A stretch of DNA of 64,000 nt, taken from Psilocybe azurescens (taxonomy: Eukaryota > Basidiomycota > Agaricomycetes > Agaricales > Agrocybaceae). Location of the stretch: positions 186,001 through 250,000 of the forward strand of contig JAJIRX010000095.1 of assembly GCA_023853785.1 (NCBI GenBank), written 5' to 3'. The notes beneath the pieces are model-generated. The model was given only the letters and a program-made list of their open reading frames with translations, did not search any database and was not told where the DNA came from. Made by a program: the position numbers and the translations under genes. Below, one piece after another: positions 33,947 to 46,399 of this stretch (positions are counted from its first letter, which is position 1; each line of letters opens with the position of its first letter).

Positions 33947-35737
33947 ATCCAAAGCCCACCTTCAAGACTATGGATAGATCTGGACATCATGCATCGTGTG
34001 CCGAGTCCCAAATTGAAGCCACAAAGCCCACAACAAAAGCTGTTTGAATCGGAGTTCAGTGCTATGTTTCACTTGAACTTCCGGTTACCTTATCCATGTA
34101 TTAGTACTGTCCGACCGTTATTTTTATTCGCCGAATACGATAAAAAATTTGTCGATAGCTGCACCAGCCTACGGAAGAGGTCAAGATTCAAGGCTAGGCG
34201 CTGTGAAGACTTGAGTGGAGCCTCACGCTTGGCAATCTTGCCTCGTTTGGCTGTATAAATCGAGTTTGGAGGCTTCAACCTTAAAACTTGCTTTCAAACC
34301 TAGCTTTCCTCACTACGACACCCTCCTAAAGCTGAGGTCACTGTATTTAGCGCTCCAGAGAACGGCTTACCTCATCCCGGTCGTTCTCCTTGGAAACGGG
34401 ATGTGATCAGAAAACCCAAAGATTTGGAGCATCGAGACTCAAAGGCGAGTTTCTGTTCAGAAAATCGCCGCCACAAGTGATTAGAGGTCTCCTACAAAGT
34501 TTTTGTTGTAGTACATACACGGCATGGTCTAATTCTCCGAACGCCGGAAGTATCAGAGCGTACCAATACTGTTTTCCTCTATTTTCCAAATAGTGCAAGA
34601 AAATTCGGCGTTAATGACACGTTTTGACTACGAATACCAATTATCGCTGGGGAGAACACGAAGAGCTATGAGGGTTACTAAGGGATAGACATTCCGATGA
34701 GCGGCGCATCTGATTGCCCGCACGCTCAGCGACCTGAGTGCCAGAGCTAGACCAAGTCCTTTCTCACCTCAGCTCCATACCTCACCCTCGCTGGAATGAG
34801 ATAGAAGAGCTCGTACAGCTACTCGGTCGAGATACGAAGATTCTTTATCAATATCTGATTCAGTTTCGGACCTCTGCACCATATGCAACCCATTGATGGG
34901 TGATGTCGATAAGGATCCATAATAATAGACCCGTCGAGCGGCACTTTCTTCACCGAGTGTTAATAGTCATGCGTGGAAGGAGGGATCATCGACTGGAGTT
35001 TAATATGCTCATGTTCACTACCTGGAAGGCTTTTGACGGCGCCAATCGTGCAGGGGGAGCTGGTGGCATACTGATGCTGTGCAAAGGCTATGTTGCGTCG
35101 TCTCTGAGCTTATGGATGCATTGTAGGATGGGCGTTTGTGCAGAGGGTATCGGATTCATCCTTTAATGATCTGAATATAGCCTCATAGTAGACTGGGAGA
35201 AGTGGCTCGCGAGAATACCAGGGAGAGTCTATGAATACTATGCTGATCGTATCTACGCAATAAAAAATTCTATCTGATGGCCCATAAGTCGGGACTTCCC
35301 CATCCGCAAGTATCAAAATCAATTGATAGATCAAATTGAACAGGGCAGTCTCAGTATAAGCGTGATGGTAAGTCAACCGGCTGTATATAAGTCTGTAGCA
35401 TAGTAATGTGTGATTCGACTTTCTTTCAGACACTCGAGTATGAAAGGAGTATCCCAATAGCGATTCAGAGATACATTTTAACTCTCCTGTGAGTCGAATT
35501 CATATCTTTTGACATATAGTATGTACTAATAATACAGTCCCTGCACCCGTCATCTAAAGCATCTTGACATCATGATGGGATCTATACACCATTGAAGTTG
35601 TATAATTAGTATGAGTCTTTGATATTCGACGAGTCCAAATTTCCATCCACTCGATCAACCCTCTTACGCACTCCCTGTCGTGCTAGGTACTTGCTACCGC
35701 AGGTCTGTGCCTGCTACAAAGGTTGTTGTTACTTAAA
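33947..35737. other. Intergenic, no gene seen
   Basis: Many short open frames, none with a protein-like pattern on either strand. Confidence 0.4.
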
Positions 35738-36868
35738 GATGCCACCTTCCCAAAGATTCGGTATTTGCTCCCAACAGTCCCTGTAATTCAAAGAAAGCTC
35801 ATAATGCTACTGTGATAGCCGCCAGGTTTGAGGACACGGCAAGCCCATCGTCCCAAGCCATTCGGGATATTATTGCATTCGACGTTCTTTACGGAGTTGG
35901 CCTGGTGCTGCTCATATTACTTCTTTTACTGCACTGTTCTCTCCACACCATATCAAGAGAGGACCGACTTGGTTCATGATGCTGGTTGGCTGGATGATCA
36001 CCAGCATGGGAAACTTGATTATAGTGGGACAGCAGACAGGGCCTCCACCAAAGCAAGCAATATGTCTTATGCAAGCCATGATTGTGTACGCATCCCCAGT
36101 CCTGTAAGCGGGCTTACATTTAAATCGTTGATGGATGCGGCTCAATTCCAACTTAGAACCTCTTCCACTGCATTTGTGTTCGTTTTACAGGTAAGACCAG
36201 AACCTATCGAGATTTTTTGTACTGATATTCGTAACATTCAAGGTCTATATGTCCTTCAGAATGGCAGCCAACACCTCGAACCAGCCGATGTTAAGTCGAA
36301 GACAATTGACATGGGTTGGTTAGTTCTACGGTTGATTACCCGTTTTCCTGACACAGACTATTAGCTCAACTTCTTTCCGTGGATTGGCTTTTTCGGAGTG
36401 CTGGTTGAGATTTTAATTGTAAGTCACATCTGATTTTTTGGGCACTTTCATCTGGTCATCAAGATAATTAATATTTGATCAAGATCGGATTAAAGGATCC
36501 CAGCCAGGTTCGAAGGAATCAACCCGGTACATACTGTAGTCTGTCAGGATCGCTAGGGTAGGAGTTCCCAGATGTTCCACCAACAGATGCTGATAGTCGA
36601 TGGGCAATCTAGATATGGGATTACTGCAGGCCTAACTGTGCTCGCTATGCTTGCGGTTCTGGTGATGGAGTGTAAGTGTCAATAATCGCTGCGGTACACC
36701 CGAAAATCTGAAAATACTACGACAAGTTCGCACTGGTCTCATCATGCGTCGTGTCTGGAGAAACTCAGATACATTGCAGATCCTTCGGAATAACGAGCTG
36801 TTCTCGATTGAGACCATGACACGGCTGGGAATCTTTTGCTTCTGCCCGATGATTGCCCTAGCGTAGGT
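35738..36868 (+). pseudogene. Seven-helix (GPCR-like) membrane protein, disrupted
   Basis: Joined across breaks and introns, the plus strand gives a first helix AFDVLYGVGLVLLILLLLLH, then RGPTWFMMLVGWMITSMGNL, GQQTGPPPKQAICLMQAMIV, TSSTAFVFVLQ and VYMSFRM, later IGLKDPSQVRRNQPGTYCSL, GLTVLAMLAVLVME and RTGLIMRRVWRNSDTLQILR. This order of a QQTG...CL-Q-A helix, an extracellular N-x-x-YCSL loop and a basic C-terminal loop is that of a large uncharacterised seven-transmembrane family in Agaricomycetes. The frame breaks at a GAGAG repeat (about 35955) and a stop follows VYMSFRMAAN...; no start codon is found. Either a decayed gene or one with base errors plus unresolved introns. Confidence 0.5.
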
Positions 36869-38424
36869 TCTTCCTACCTTTTCTTGACCTTGAATGAATA
36901 GAAAATGTCAAACAGAGTTTCTTGTTTACAATATTTCCCTGGTCATAGCGATCTAGGCTCAAGCTTGCAGCTTGCTATCGCAATTCGTGAGTCGAAACGC
37001 GATTCGCTTGAATACAATAGCTCATGCAAATCTAGTTCCTTGTTGCGCAATACTGATTTTTGGCAGTCAAAAGGTGCATTTTTGAAGATTTTTACTCACT
37101 AGATTTTTACTCAATAGGAAGTAAATATTCATCGTTTCTAGGACATAGTACATGCTTGGACGTGCCAGAAGAGCTGATGTGTACTGAGGCTAACACAGGG
37201 ATTAAATATGTCAATCAAATGTAGTTTACTTTGCAATGTTTCTTTCGCATTTGTGTATTATTTCATCTCGAAGAGAACGTACTAGCAGCTTTAACACGCG
37301 GAGTTTTGATACGGGACATTCAAAACAAAATCTGCGTCGAGGACGAGTTTGGCTATGGCCGATGGCCCCGTTATTCCGTGTTCAGGTAGTATGAGAGGTG
37401 GAAGTGTACTGGCTGCGACGCGCAGCGTCTTATTTTGGACGTACCCATGTCTCGCGCCATTTCCTGCGCTCTCCACACATATAGCTGGTCGAGTAAGCAT
37501 AAAACCGTTTTTTCCTTCTACTGGCCCTATTGGCCTGATGGAAACGACTGCTTATGTTGAAAATCACTAGACATCCCGGACACCAGGTCCCGATGGCTCT
37601 TTAAATGCAGACGATGTCAAAGATCGCCTGAAATCCGATCATTCTATGTTCTTCCAGACATACTTCTCGAAGGATTTTATAGCAGATTCATATTCAATCC
37701 CTCTCTCCTGCCCACATTTTGGGAGTGTAATTTTGGCAACATCACAGGTTTAGAAATGAAGACCATGTCAGGGTTTGTTCGGATTTGAACTCTTTTTTTT
37801 TGCGTGCATTTAGTTCTGTCGAGACGATATACACCCGATCAGATAACTCTTGGATGGCTCAACAACGACCCCGTTCATGCACCTAACATTTCCCCTCGTT
37901 TAGCGAATTTTGTCTTTGTTCATAGACTCGAACTCACTCTAGATCCCGGGGCCATCACATGATTTATCCTCTGTCGTCGAGACTCCGGCATACCTATCAG
38001 GACATTCAACATACAAGAATATCATTCCCTTTATCAGAAGTTGCTCCTGTTTCTGGAAGGCATTGATAAGTTATCGGTACTTTGGGATCCAGTGTCCAGG
38101 AAACGAATATTAAACAATGTCATAGTCGACAAAGCTTTTTTACTCGATCTGGGAAACATCTATAGGTGCTGAATGATCAATCCACTATATTTGAAGTCAC
38201 CGTAAGTCTGAGCTCTAGTTCTCGCTCATTCCATCCATTATCAATGGCATTTTTGGCTTGTCACCATCGTATGTGTATTAATGGCATTGTAAATGTTACG
38301 ATAAGTGCATAAATACTAGTGTCATTAACTTCAAACTAATGTATCCTCGATGTGGGTATACCCGAATATGATTATGAGAAAAGAAAGAAATGCTAGGATC
38401 TTCCATTCCCAGTATACCCGTACA
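36869..38424. other. Intergenic or 3' remnant, no gene called
   Basis: Possible last exons of the seven-helix gene may lie near 36915-36950 (FLFTIFPWS), but nothing beyond is recognisable. A short direct repeat ATTTTTACTCA occurs twice at about 37088-37115. Confidence 0.35.
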
Positions 38425-39111
38425 TTATCCCAAAACTTTCGTCTGGGCTGACAGGAGGTAGGGGAATTGTCCGCATCCGGGGGCGTTGGGAGCCTCTGAC
38501 AGGGTCAATGGAGATGGTGCCAGACTTCTCAGCCTGGTCATCTTCTCTAATCGGGGCAGTTGCGGGGTATCGGGGATAATGTAGCAGGTATTCTGAGGAG
38601 AAGACAAATTGTCAGCTATTCTTCCTCGATTTTAGGATAGAATGAAAGGACAAACATCGAATCGAACCCTGCGGTATGAATAGCTTAGATGTGGTTGACT
38701 CCTCTTCCTGAGAAATGCATTGGGTCCATATGGTGACTTAAAACGTGTATCACTGTAGGTGGGCATGGTACTATGATCTGAACAACAATGTAAAGCATGT
38801 CAGTGAGTCTTTGAAGAGAGGACGACCGTAAATGACAAACCCTTCTGTGTTTTTTTTTGCGAATGGCGTGCACTGGGGACGCGAATATTGACGGCCTCTT
38901 TAAAGTGAACAACCGCTTCCTTGCAGAGGTAGTACTTGTAGCGCTTTGAATGCTCTATAAGCCACGTGTAGAGGTTTTTAAGCCGTGAACTTGTCGTGAC
39001 TCGTGATGTAGTCGAAGCTAGTAGGTCAACTACTTTATCGTTGATATAACGTAGCACCAGGCTCAGTGAAAAAATTTCTAGAGGTAATGGTTGTATAAAG
39101 GAAACAGGCAA
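38425..39111 (-). CDS. Hypothetical protein, low confidence
   Basis: Minus-strand frames at 39111-38800 (PLPLEIFSLSLVLRYINDKV, LYTWLIEHSKRYKYYL) and 38607-38425 (NTCYIIPDTPQLPRLEKMTR) look mildly protein-like and could be exons of one gene. No ATG begins the first and no domain is recognised. Confidence 0.2.
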
Positions 39112-39140
39112 TTAAATAGTGGCCCCTGCAACAAAAAAAA

Positions 39141-39197
39141 AGAACAAGGGCTCGACGGAAGAACAAGGGCTTGACAGAAGGACAAAAGCAAGACAAA
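39141..39197. repeat. 19-bp minisatellite, three units
   Basis: Units AGAACAAGGGCTCGACGGA, AGAACAAGGGCTTGACAGA and a diverged third, directly after an A-run. Confidence 0.65.
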
Positions 39198-39690
39198 AGT
39201 ACGACTACGCGGTCACGAAGCTAATTTAGCATGAGGCAAATTTACCCCTGAGCCTAGGCTCCTCCCCATCCGGCTTCGCGACACGTGCCGTCACTAAAGT
39301 GCACGTGGTTTGTGAGAATGAACTCGACAACTCGCGTAGCCGGCTGTCTCGGGCACTTTTTGGCGGAGCCCGCCAAATTCATACACCTGTACTTGGTGAA
39401 AATGTGTCTCGAACTCAAAAAATTCGAAATTGAGTATACAATAATTGGCTATTTTTTAATTTTAAATCGATTAGGCTACATAATTTTTTTCAAAAATTCG
39501 TTGACTTCGTCATCGTTGACAGGCCCATGTTCAAGATTTCAAAAAAAAAAAATTTCAACCCATGGTATTCAAGTTTAAATTTAACAAAAGCCACTTTATG
39601 TATACCCAATTTGAGCACTTTTTTGAGTTGTGGCCGCTTTTTCGAACAAGTGACGTATGAAATGGTGCGGAAAACAGCTATCACCAAAAA

Positions 39691-39810
39691 GGGCCCGAGT
39701 CAGCCCAGTCCGCTCGCAAGCTCGCTCCTGCCTGATCATGTGCTCGCGTGTGATGATATGTGACTAGAGCTTGCGAGCGTGACTGGCTAGCGAGTCTACC
39801 CTGGGCCTGA
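39691..39810. repeat. Imperfect inverted repeat (foldback)
   Basis: The left arm ends CGCTCGCAAGCTC (39711-39723) and the right arm starts GAGCTTGCGAGCG (39767-39779), a perfect 13-bp stem. Outside it the arms continue to pair with interruptions (CCAGTC with GACTGG, GGGCCC with GGGCC). The loop is about 43 bp. Confidence 0.6.
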
Positions 39811-40055
39811 AGCTAAGTAAGCTGCCAAAGCCTGAGCGCTTGTGTGAGGGAGCAAAAAGAAAGATGTTTGCATACGCGCCGAGGAATATACGTGCGAAAG
39901 GTGGGATATCTCTCTAAGGACCTAAATTTTCGATAAATTTAGCTACTGCTGGATATCGTACAATTGATTTTTTTTTTTACTGTTTGTGATTTACATAGTG
40001 CTCATGTGTCCGAATACGACATACATACTGTACATATAGTCTTACATTTCAATGT

Positions 40056-41321
40056 TCACCCAGATTCTGTGAACCTAACACGTTTGGAGTAAAGGAATGG
40101 GGTTGTTAATGGCTGATCTCTGAGAAGTACGAAGGAAGTCGCCAAATGAGTGTGTTTTGTACAATATAACCTGATGCAAGGATGAGTCAGGCAGTTCTCG
40201 AGTGCCGTCTGGGATGCGGTTTCTTTGGGGAGGCCGAATATGCTACGGTGAGGGACGAAAGAAATGGGAACGATTGAGTGCGGTACTGCCGCATGGATCT
40301 GTCGCTTCGCCTCCCTCGTCGTGGGTGTGGCTGGGGTGTTGAGATCTCGCAGATCGTCAGGAATATAATACTGATGGGTCACCGCGGCCCATTCCTCTGC
40401 TCTGATGTTCTTCAGCGATAATGTCTCGAGGGAAGGCATGCTAAAGAGCCCAATCAGTCCCACGACATCTGCCGGCTCCTCACGAACGCGATAGATCTGG
40501 ATCTCGAGATGCTTGAGGCTTGGAAGCTCGATGGTGGGTTTCGATGATGGCTGATTAACGTGACGGAGGAGTGAGGCGATGTCGTCCTGGATGACGAGAC
40601 GCATGAGCATCGGAGACGCGCCAAACATTTCCCCAAGAAGGCTAAAACTCGGCCACCGAGACGTTAGGTGCAGCTCCAGATTGAGTAGGTTTGCGAGTGG
40701 AAGCTCGTTCCATGCGACATAGACGCCGTTCAAATGTATCGTCGATAGTTGAGGGGTCGATGTTGTAAAGAATGGAACCAGTGGGTCATAACAGACAATG
40801 CCCTCCCTGTATATGTCTGACGCTATGGCTAGCGTTTGTAAACGTGGTACCCGCGGCGAGACGAGCAGAGGTAGGATAGGGGGCAAGCTTCCTACATGGG
40901 AAACGAGGAGTGTGAAGGTGCGCCACCGTGTGCTGTAAGGGATTATAAGGCAAAGTGCTTCGGCAGGTGGAAGTCGAGTGGTGTCAAGTGTGATATGAAG
41001 AGGTAAGCCACCTGAGCGTGCTATGTATGCCGAAACCCATTCCAGCGATCGCCCGATGTTTGATCTCAGGCGACGATGAGATTCCAAAGTTCTGGAGATG
41101 TGGAGGTTGCTCCATAACACGGGCGTCTGGAGAACTATACCCCTCCAACGAATGCAAACCTGAGAAAGGGAGGTAGGATAAAGAGCGGAAAGTGGTACTT
41201 TGGTGAAGAGTGGTCGTTGAGGATATTGATCGTCCATTGGCATTGGAATCTGTCCTCCGAACTTGAAGATTTTCTCTAAAAGTTCGTTAGGTAAAGAATG
41301 GATGTATGTGAATCTTGCCAT
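40056..41321 (-). CDS. F-box protein with LRR-like C-terminus
   Basis: Single exon, 421 residues, starting at ATG 41321 (MARFTYIHSLPNELLEKIF). The F-box is at residues 6-60: IHSLPNELLEKIF, then LSQVCIRWRGIVLQTPVLWS. Leu-rich repeats follow, such as STIHLNGVYVAWNELPLANL, LPSLKHLEIQIYRV and MPSLETLSLKNIRAEEW. The F-box binds Skp1 and the LRR part selects substrates for an SCF ubiquitin ligase. This is the cleanest member of the F-box loci in the window and has no frame break. The frame stays open for 13 codons before the ATG without another ATG, so the start is well fixed. Confidence 0.88.
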   Translation of the reverse strand: MARFTYIHSLPNELLEKIFKFGGQIPMPMDDQYPQRPLFTKVPLSALYPTSLSQVCIRWRGIVLQTPVLWSNLHISRTLESHRRLRSNIGRSLEWVSAYIARSGGLPLHITLDTTRLPPAEALCLIIPYSTRWRTFTLLVSHVGSLPPILPLLVSPRVPRLQTLAIASDIYREGIVCYDPLVPFFTTSTPQLSTIHLNGVYVAWNELPLANLLNLELHLTSRWPSFSLLGEMFGASPMLMRLVIQDDIASLLRHVNQPSSKPTIELPSLKHLEIQIYRVREEPADVVGLIGLFSMPSLETLSLKNIRAEEWAAVTHQYYIPDDLRDLNTPATPTTREAKRQIHAAVPHSIVPISFVPHRSIFGLPKETASQTALENCLTHPCIRLYCTKHTHLATSFVLLRDQPLTTPFLYSKRVRFTESG

Positions 41322-43854
41322 CTTTTGTGCCAAAGAAACGATAGCTATCCTCCTGGACAATCACCATAAACCAGCAAAAGAGGTAACCCGATGAAGGAGT
41401 GACGGGGAAAATCAATCAAGCACTGGCACGAAGATGGGTGATCTCTTCACCAGAGGATCGAGTTCCACTGTTCTGAACTGCATAGCGCCGTATATTTAAG
41501 GTGGCCAGCTTCCTGTCGAATGGAAAGATAAAGCTTAGAATGGGGAAATGGTTACCCTGAGGAGCGAGACGGCCGGTTGTTCTCGTTGCTTGACAATCTC
41601 ATTTGTACTCACGCTCGTCCATCGGACTTGGGTGTGCTATAAACAAACTCGGCACCGCCATCGTTAATTGAAAAATAATGATTTGGATAGATCGACGCAC
41701 AATTAGCAACTAGTACTTTGTTAGCCTGGGTCAGGCTCCGCTTGCACGATGATCCGTCCCAGCGAAGTATTGCCAGTCGATGTAATGAAGGCGTCAACAA
41801 ACCAAGAATCACGACGATAGCCACATTCTGTAGACGATGTCGCTACACAGAAGCCAAGTGTTTGGTCTGAAAACCAGGTGTCGACTAATGTGGACGCGGT
41901 TGTGAAATCAACGAAGGCGTCATGTCAACTACGTGCTTATCGACCGCCTCGTCCACAGAGGATGGCTCCTCGCCGTTACCTTACAAGCTCCGTACGCCAC
42001 AGGAAACAATTTTCGTACATAGCAAAATCTACCAGAGGGAAGCGTTTCTCTGTCCTTCTCTGTCGCGGTGGGAGGGCCGTGGAATCGCAAAATTGGAATA
42101 GCCTTTGCCATGGTGCTCAGATAAGGAGGGTTAGAGTGCTTACATGGATGTTCAGCGCCACTACTCGTCCCGGAGATCACAATGCCATTACTCTACTTAC
42201 CCCATCGCGATGATTTCTTCCATACAAGTGACAAATAGGGTAGAAAGACATCGGTTTGTCGGGACTCCATTAGGATATGAACCACATGAGATGCGCCATA
42301 ACTATCGATGACAAGGAAGGAGACTGATGGTCAAGAAGATGTGACAAGCTTTCAGACAACGACCACTCGATGTGGCACGACAATTCCGAGTAGGCGGAGA
42401 TCCTGCACTGTACCACTATCCCAGGTGATCGCCAGCGAGCAGAGTCATATTGTCGCCAGATTACACAGCCGCCAAGTGACTTCAATACAAGCATACGGCG
42501 TTGGGGTCATTGCCAGGTTACCACGGACGTCGCAAGGCCGCCAACGAAGACTAATGGTGTCGTCAAGGTCGACGGTTTCACTGGTATCAATGAGCATACC
42601 GCCAGTGTCTCACAGATCGTCATCAGCGCTTGAGCGTTGAGCTTGAAAGTTTGAACGTTTGAACGAGTGAAGGATTTCGCTCATATGATGACACGTCGAA
42701 GTTGTTGGAAGTCGCGCCTACGAAGTGAGACATGATGGTTGTTGTATTTGATCTGGCCCAAAGTGGAGCGTGGGAATCTAACAAAAAAACGTAAATTAAG
42801 CAGGTGTTACATAGACTTTAAACCCCATTACTCTTCGTTTTTTTATCGCTGCATGCCAATAAACTTCAATTCACGGAGACTCTAGAATTTATGTTAATTG
42901 AAAGGTCAGCTCAAATTTGTCTGGCATTTGCACTGTGTTCTGGAGATAGCTTCTTGGACGACCTATCCGAGTTTATGCTCATGAGATTCCGATTGTAGAC
43001 GTTGTCAGTGATAACCCCTCCGAAACTTACGGTAAGTGATAAATACGCGACCTTATGCAAGGTGTTGTGCTTCAGGTGTATGTCTGCCTCGTTCCTCTGC
43101 ATAACTGGCAGGATGCATTGCAGACAGATGAATTCCAAGTTCAAGAGAACACTTTCCACTGGTTCGTGTTGCTTACTGATGGTCAAGCATCCTATGTCAG
43201 CCAGGAAACACTGCGAACGTCGCCCCCTTGAGGAACTCCTCTGATAATGTTTCGTCACACGGCAGAAATTTAAAAGATTATGGATTTACGAAGCACTGCC
43301 ATTCCGTGCGTGCTCAGCTCCATCACGGCTGCAACAGCGATATCTATTCACTTACGTGGGTCATTGTTTTAATAAGGGCACACGGCATGCTGTAACACTG
43401 GCAAGTGCGTTGCATTTGCGAAGAGATTTTGTAAACCTTGCAAGACACCAGGCAGCATGAACGATTATACATTCCAGCTGCTATATTAGTGAGTAGTCCC
43501 TGCAACGCTATTTGTACGTCTAAAGACTGATGAGTGTGTATTTTAAACTTTTCTTCCGCGTCTACGAAGCCTTAACTGCTGTTCTTATGATTGCGCCGCT
43601 CCAATTATCTTCAGTTAGACGTAAAGATGCGGCTAGACGGCGATTCCAAAGCTTTAATTGAATAAGAACTCGCCGTGCTCTCCGTGGATCGCCACAGCCT
43701 CCCTTCAGCGAACTCGAACCACCTCCCTCTTGCGCTTTGCCAGCACATTCTCTCCCACACTCGAGGGTGGCTCTTTCTTCACTCCCGCTCCCGCCATATT
43801 TCTTGTCTTCCGTCCTTTCCTCAGAGGATTCTGTCTTCGAAGAGAGAAATTAAC
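41322..43854. other. Intergenic, no gene called
   Basis: Contains several open frames of 70-115 codons on both strands (for example minus 43258-42911) without recognisable motifs. The region 42300-42660 has many CGCCA/GTGTCG-like short words but no coding pattern. The first non-coding exon of the next gene probably ends near 43854. Confidence 0.35.
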
Positions 43855-45102
43855 ATGTAGGTGTCTCATGTGGTCAGAAAGAACCAATACCTAGTGATTT
43901 TCACAGGTCAGACCTTACTCGCTCCGACACTGTAATGAAAGCTATCGCTGCTGCACAGGAGGTGGCAGCTAATGTCCCCTTGAGGGAAGGTGACGGCGAC
44001 GACGATACTATTCGCGGCGTGTCTACGGACTCCAAGATCGATCCACCCATCTTTAACGGCTTCACTGACTTCGAATTGGATCTTTCCTGCCTTTCACCTC
44101 CTGCATCCCCAACGGCGTCAACATCTGAGCTTCTTCCCTCGACTCCATCTCCTCCATCGTCTCCCAAACTATCGCGAACAATATCGTATGCCTCTCAGTT
44201 GACTGTAACAACGAAGAAGTCGACCAAGAAGGTGTCAGCCCCGCAATTGTCCACGACAGCGCCTGCCGGGTCTCGTGGATCCTGGCCTATAATCAAATAT
44301 GCTGGACGCGGGACACCCATCGACCGGAACAGGAGGCTAGAATGGGGAGGATTCTCAGGAGAAGAAGTCGCAGAGGATGGTGTATTGTTCTCCGCCGTTC
44401 GATCCACGTCATTAGACTCCGCTATCCGCCCATCACAGAGATCTCTTTCCCCAGAGTGGAACCAACGGTCTCCTCTTTCTTCCGCCAATTCGCATTCTAC
44501 ACACTCGGACTCTCACCGAACGGCGTCCACCTACGAACAACCGCCTGCGCTAGCCCCCATTCAGTTCGAAGGACTGGGTGCCGATAAATCCGAAGACTGG
44601 GATTCCATCATGAAGACGTTCTTGTCTCCTACAAAGAGTTGCCCGAGCTTGCCGAGATCATGCCCGAAGCTCAGTTGAAATCGGAATTGGAGGGGTTGTC
44701 TGAGAGCACCCATGAGGCAGACCTCAGTACAATGCCGCAGACGATGTCCCCGAGCAAATGGAGCAGCTGAATAACGCCCTTGAAATGGACCTGGATCTGA
44801 ATGCCGCTCTCGATCTTGGGCTGGGGCAGAAAGAAGGGATGAATTGGTTTAATCTGGGGCTCCTCCCTACCTCCGCTAGAGGACGCGAATCACCGTCTGT
44901 GTATTCTTCTCAGGCACAGTCGTTAGAGCATTCAGCTCCTCCTTCTGTGCACGCATCCGAGCATCGGTCGACTACGAGCACCAAAGCAGAGGTGACTTTC
45001 TCCCCAACCGTTAAATCAGAGCCCCATCACTGGTGGACAAAGATCATGGTGCGCCTTCGACGGGTCCGGACGATTGTTACAACTCACAAGAATAGGTTTT
45101 AA
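43855..45102 (+). CDS. Ser/Pro-rich protein with intron-split start codon
   Basis: The best start joins AT at 43855-43856 to G at 43907 across a 50-bp intron, giving MSDLTRSDTVMKAIAAAQEV. The downstream frame then runs through IDPPIFNGFTDFELDLSCLS, a Ser/Pro-rich linker, WPIIKYAGRGTPIDRNRR, EDWDSIMKTFL and, after two missing-base breaks (about 44625 and 44735), SYKELPELAEIMPEAQLKSE and DVPEQMEQLNNALEMDLDLN to the basic end RRVRTIVTTHKNRF. Adding the two bases gives 1200 nt and 399 residues. The protein is mostly disordered and no domain is recognised. If translation instead begins at the in-frame ATG 43935, it is ten residues shorter. Confidence 0.6.
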
Positions 45103-46399
45103 TCCACCCTCATATCATCTTGCTTGTATAACCTCCCTGGACGGACTTGAGCATTTAACAATCTATTTCTTGATAGCCGCTAACTAACTAGTTTCGTTAT
45201 ATATCTCTGGATCCATGTCTCCCTTTTGTTCGTATTATTGACCTCGTCGGCTTGTGCTGACTCTCCCACTCCTTTGAACTCTTTTGATGAGGTTCACGCT
45301 CCTTAGGCCTTTCTCTTTCCATCGTTTCAAATAAACACGAGTCTAATAAACCGATATCCCTCCCAACTGGCCTCTGCATTGTGCCTGTCTCATCGTCGCC
45401 ATAAGAGGTCTCAGTCTCCGCATTGTCACTTCCAGCCTTACCTTTTGTACAGAGAACCATGCAACACACAACCTGCCTGCATCACAACCTGCATCGCCTT
45501 GTTTGTTTGTATGCCAAAGTCTGAATTGACACTGCAAATAGGCTGGGCAACAGATGACGCGTTCTTTTCAAATTCGCCCTTCTCGCGGAATTCAGTGACA
45601 ACCAATCGGCCACTCGTTCCAGAAGTTTTGTAGTTCGACACTCACCGACATACGTCGTCATGCTTCACTGCGTGTGCAGAAGTGGTACACGTTGCAGAGA
45701 CCAAATGTACTCGAGGCTAACATACTACACGAGGCAGTCCACTGATTAGGGTCAAAATATCAGCTGATCGTACGCACCTAGGAAGTCGTTGTTTAATTTT
45801 TGCCAGTGAATTTTGAACAACGAGGGGTGGTATGGTGTAAGACCTCCTGTCAATCTGGTAACTGAGACTATGTTGTCTGGAGTAGACTGTAGGATCATTC
45901 ATGGACAAAGCGCTGAAGCGAGAAAGAGAAAAAATGACACTTGTGGCTTCCAGTGGCCAAGATTTTACGATTCCGCCTGGAGCACCGTTAAGTTGCTGAA
46001 AAGAGCAAATTTATAAACTGGGGAAATAGCACATGACCAAACAGTAGGTCCAAACTGGTGATGCAATTCCCATGGACACTTGATACTTATGGACAGGACA
46101 TGTTCCATTACCTTCTCACCGGAGATGATATTGGGATGGTGCAGACTGGCGCAGAATGAACGGACGATTGGCATTAGGAGTTTGGCAGCTCAGAGGCGTT
46201 CGATGGGATCGCCCATGTGATCGAGATCGACTAAAAGAAGATAATTCTGTTGATTTTCTAACGGCATAAAAACAGGTGAAAGCAGGAGAATGCTTATCTT
46301 TGAAATACACTTTACTTGAATTTGCATCCTTCCAGCACCATCGTTGATTTGTTTCCGTGTATCCTCATAATTAAATGGTGTTTGGCTCGAGGCTCGCTC
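45103..46399. other. Intergenic, no gene called
   Basis: Minus-strand frames near 45640-45197 and 46310-45965 are weakly protein-like but lack ATG starts, motifs and joining splice sites. Confidence 0.35.

Larger units (their letters stand above)
39112..40055. other. Intergenic with repeats
   Basis: Holds the minisatellite and foldback above and an AT-rich block (39440-39620) with an A12 run. No gene recognised. Confidence 0.4.

Noticed and set aside
38640..38690. B-box-like GGGTTCGATTC on the minus strand, possible tRNA
   Set aside because: No matching A-box, acceptor stem or anticodon arm could be folded at the right spacing.
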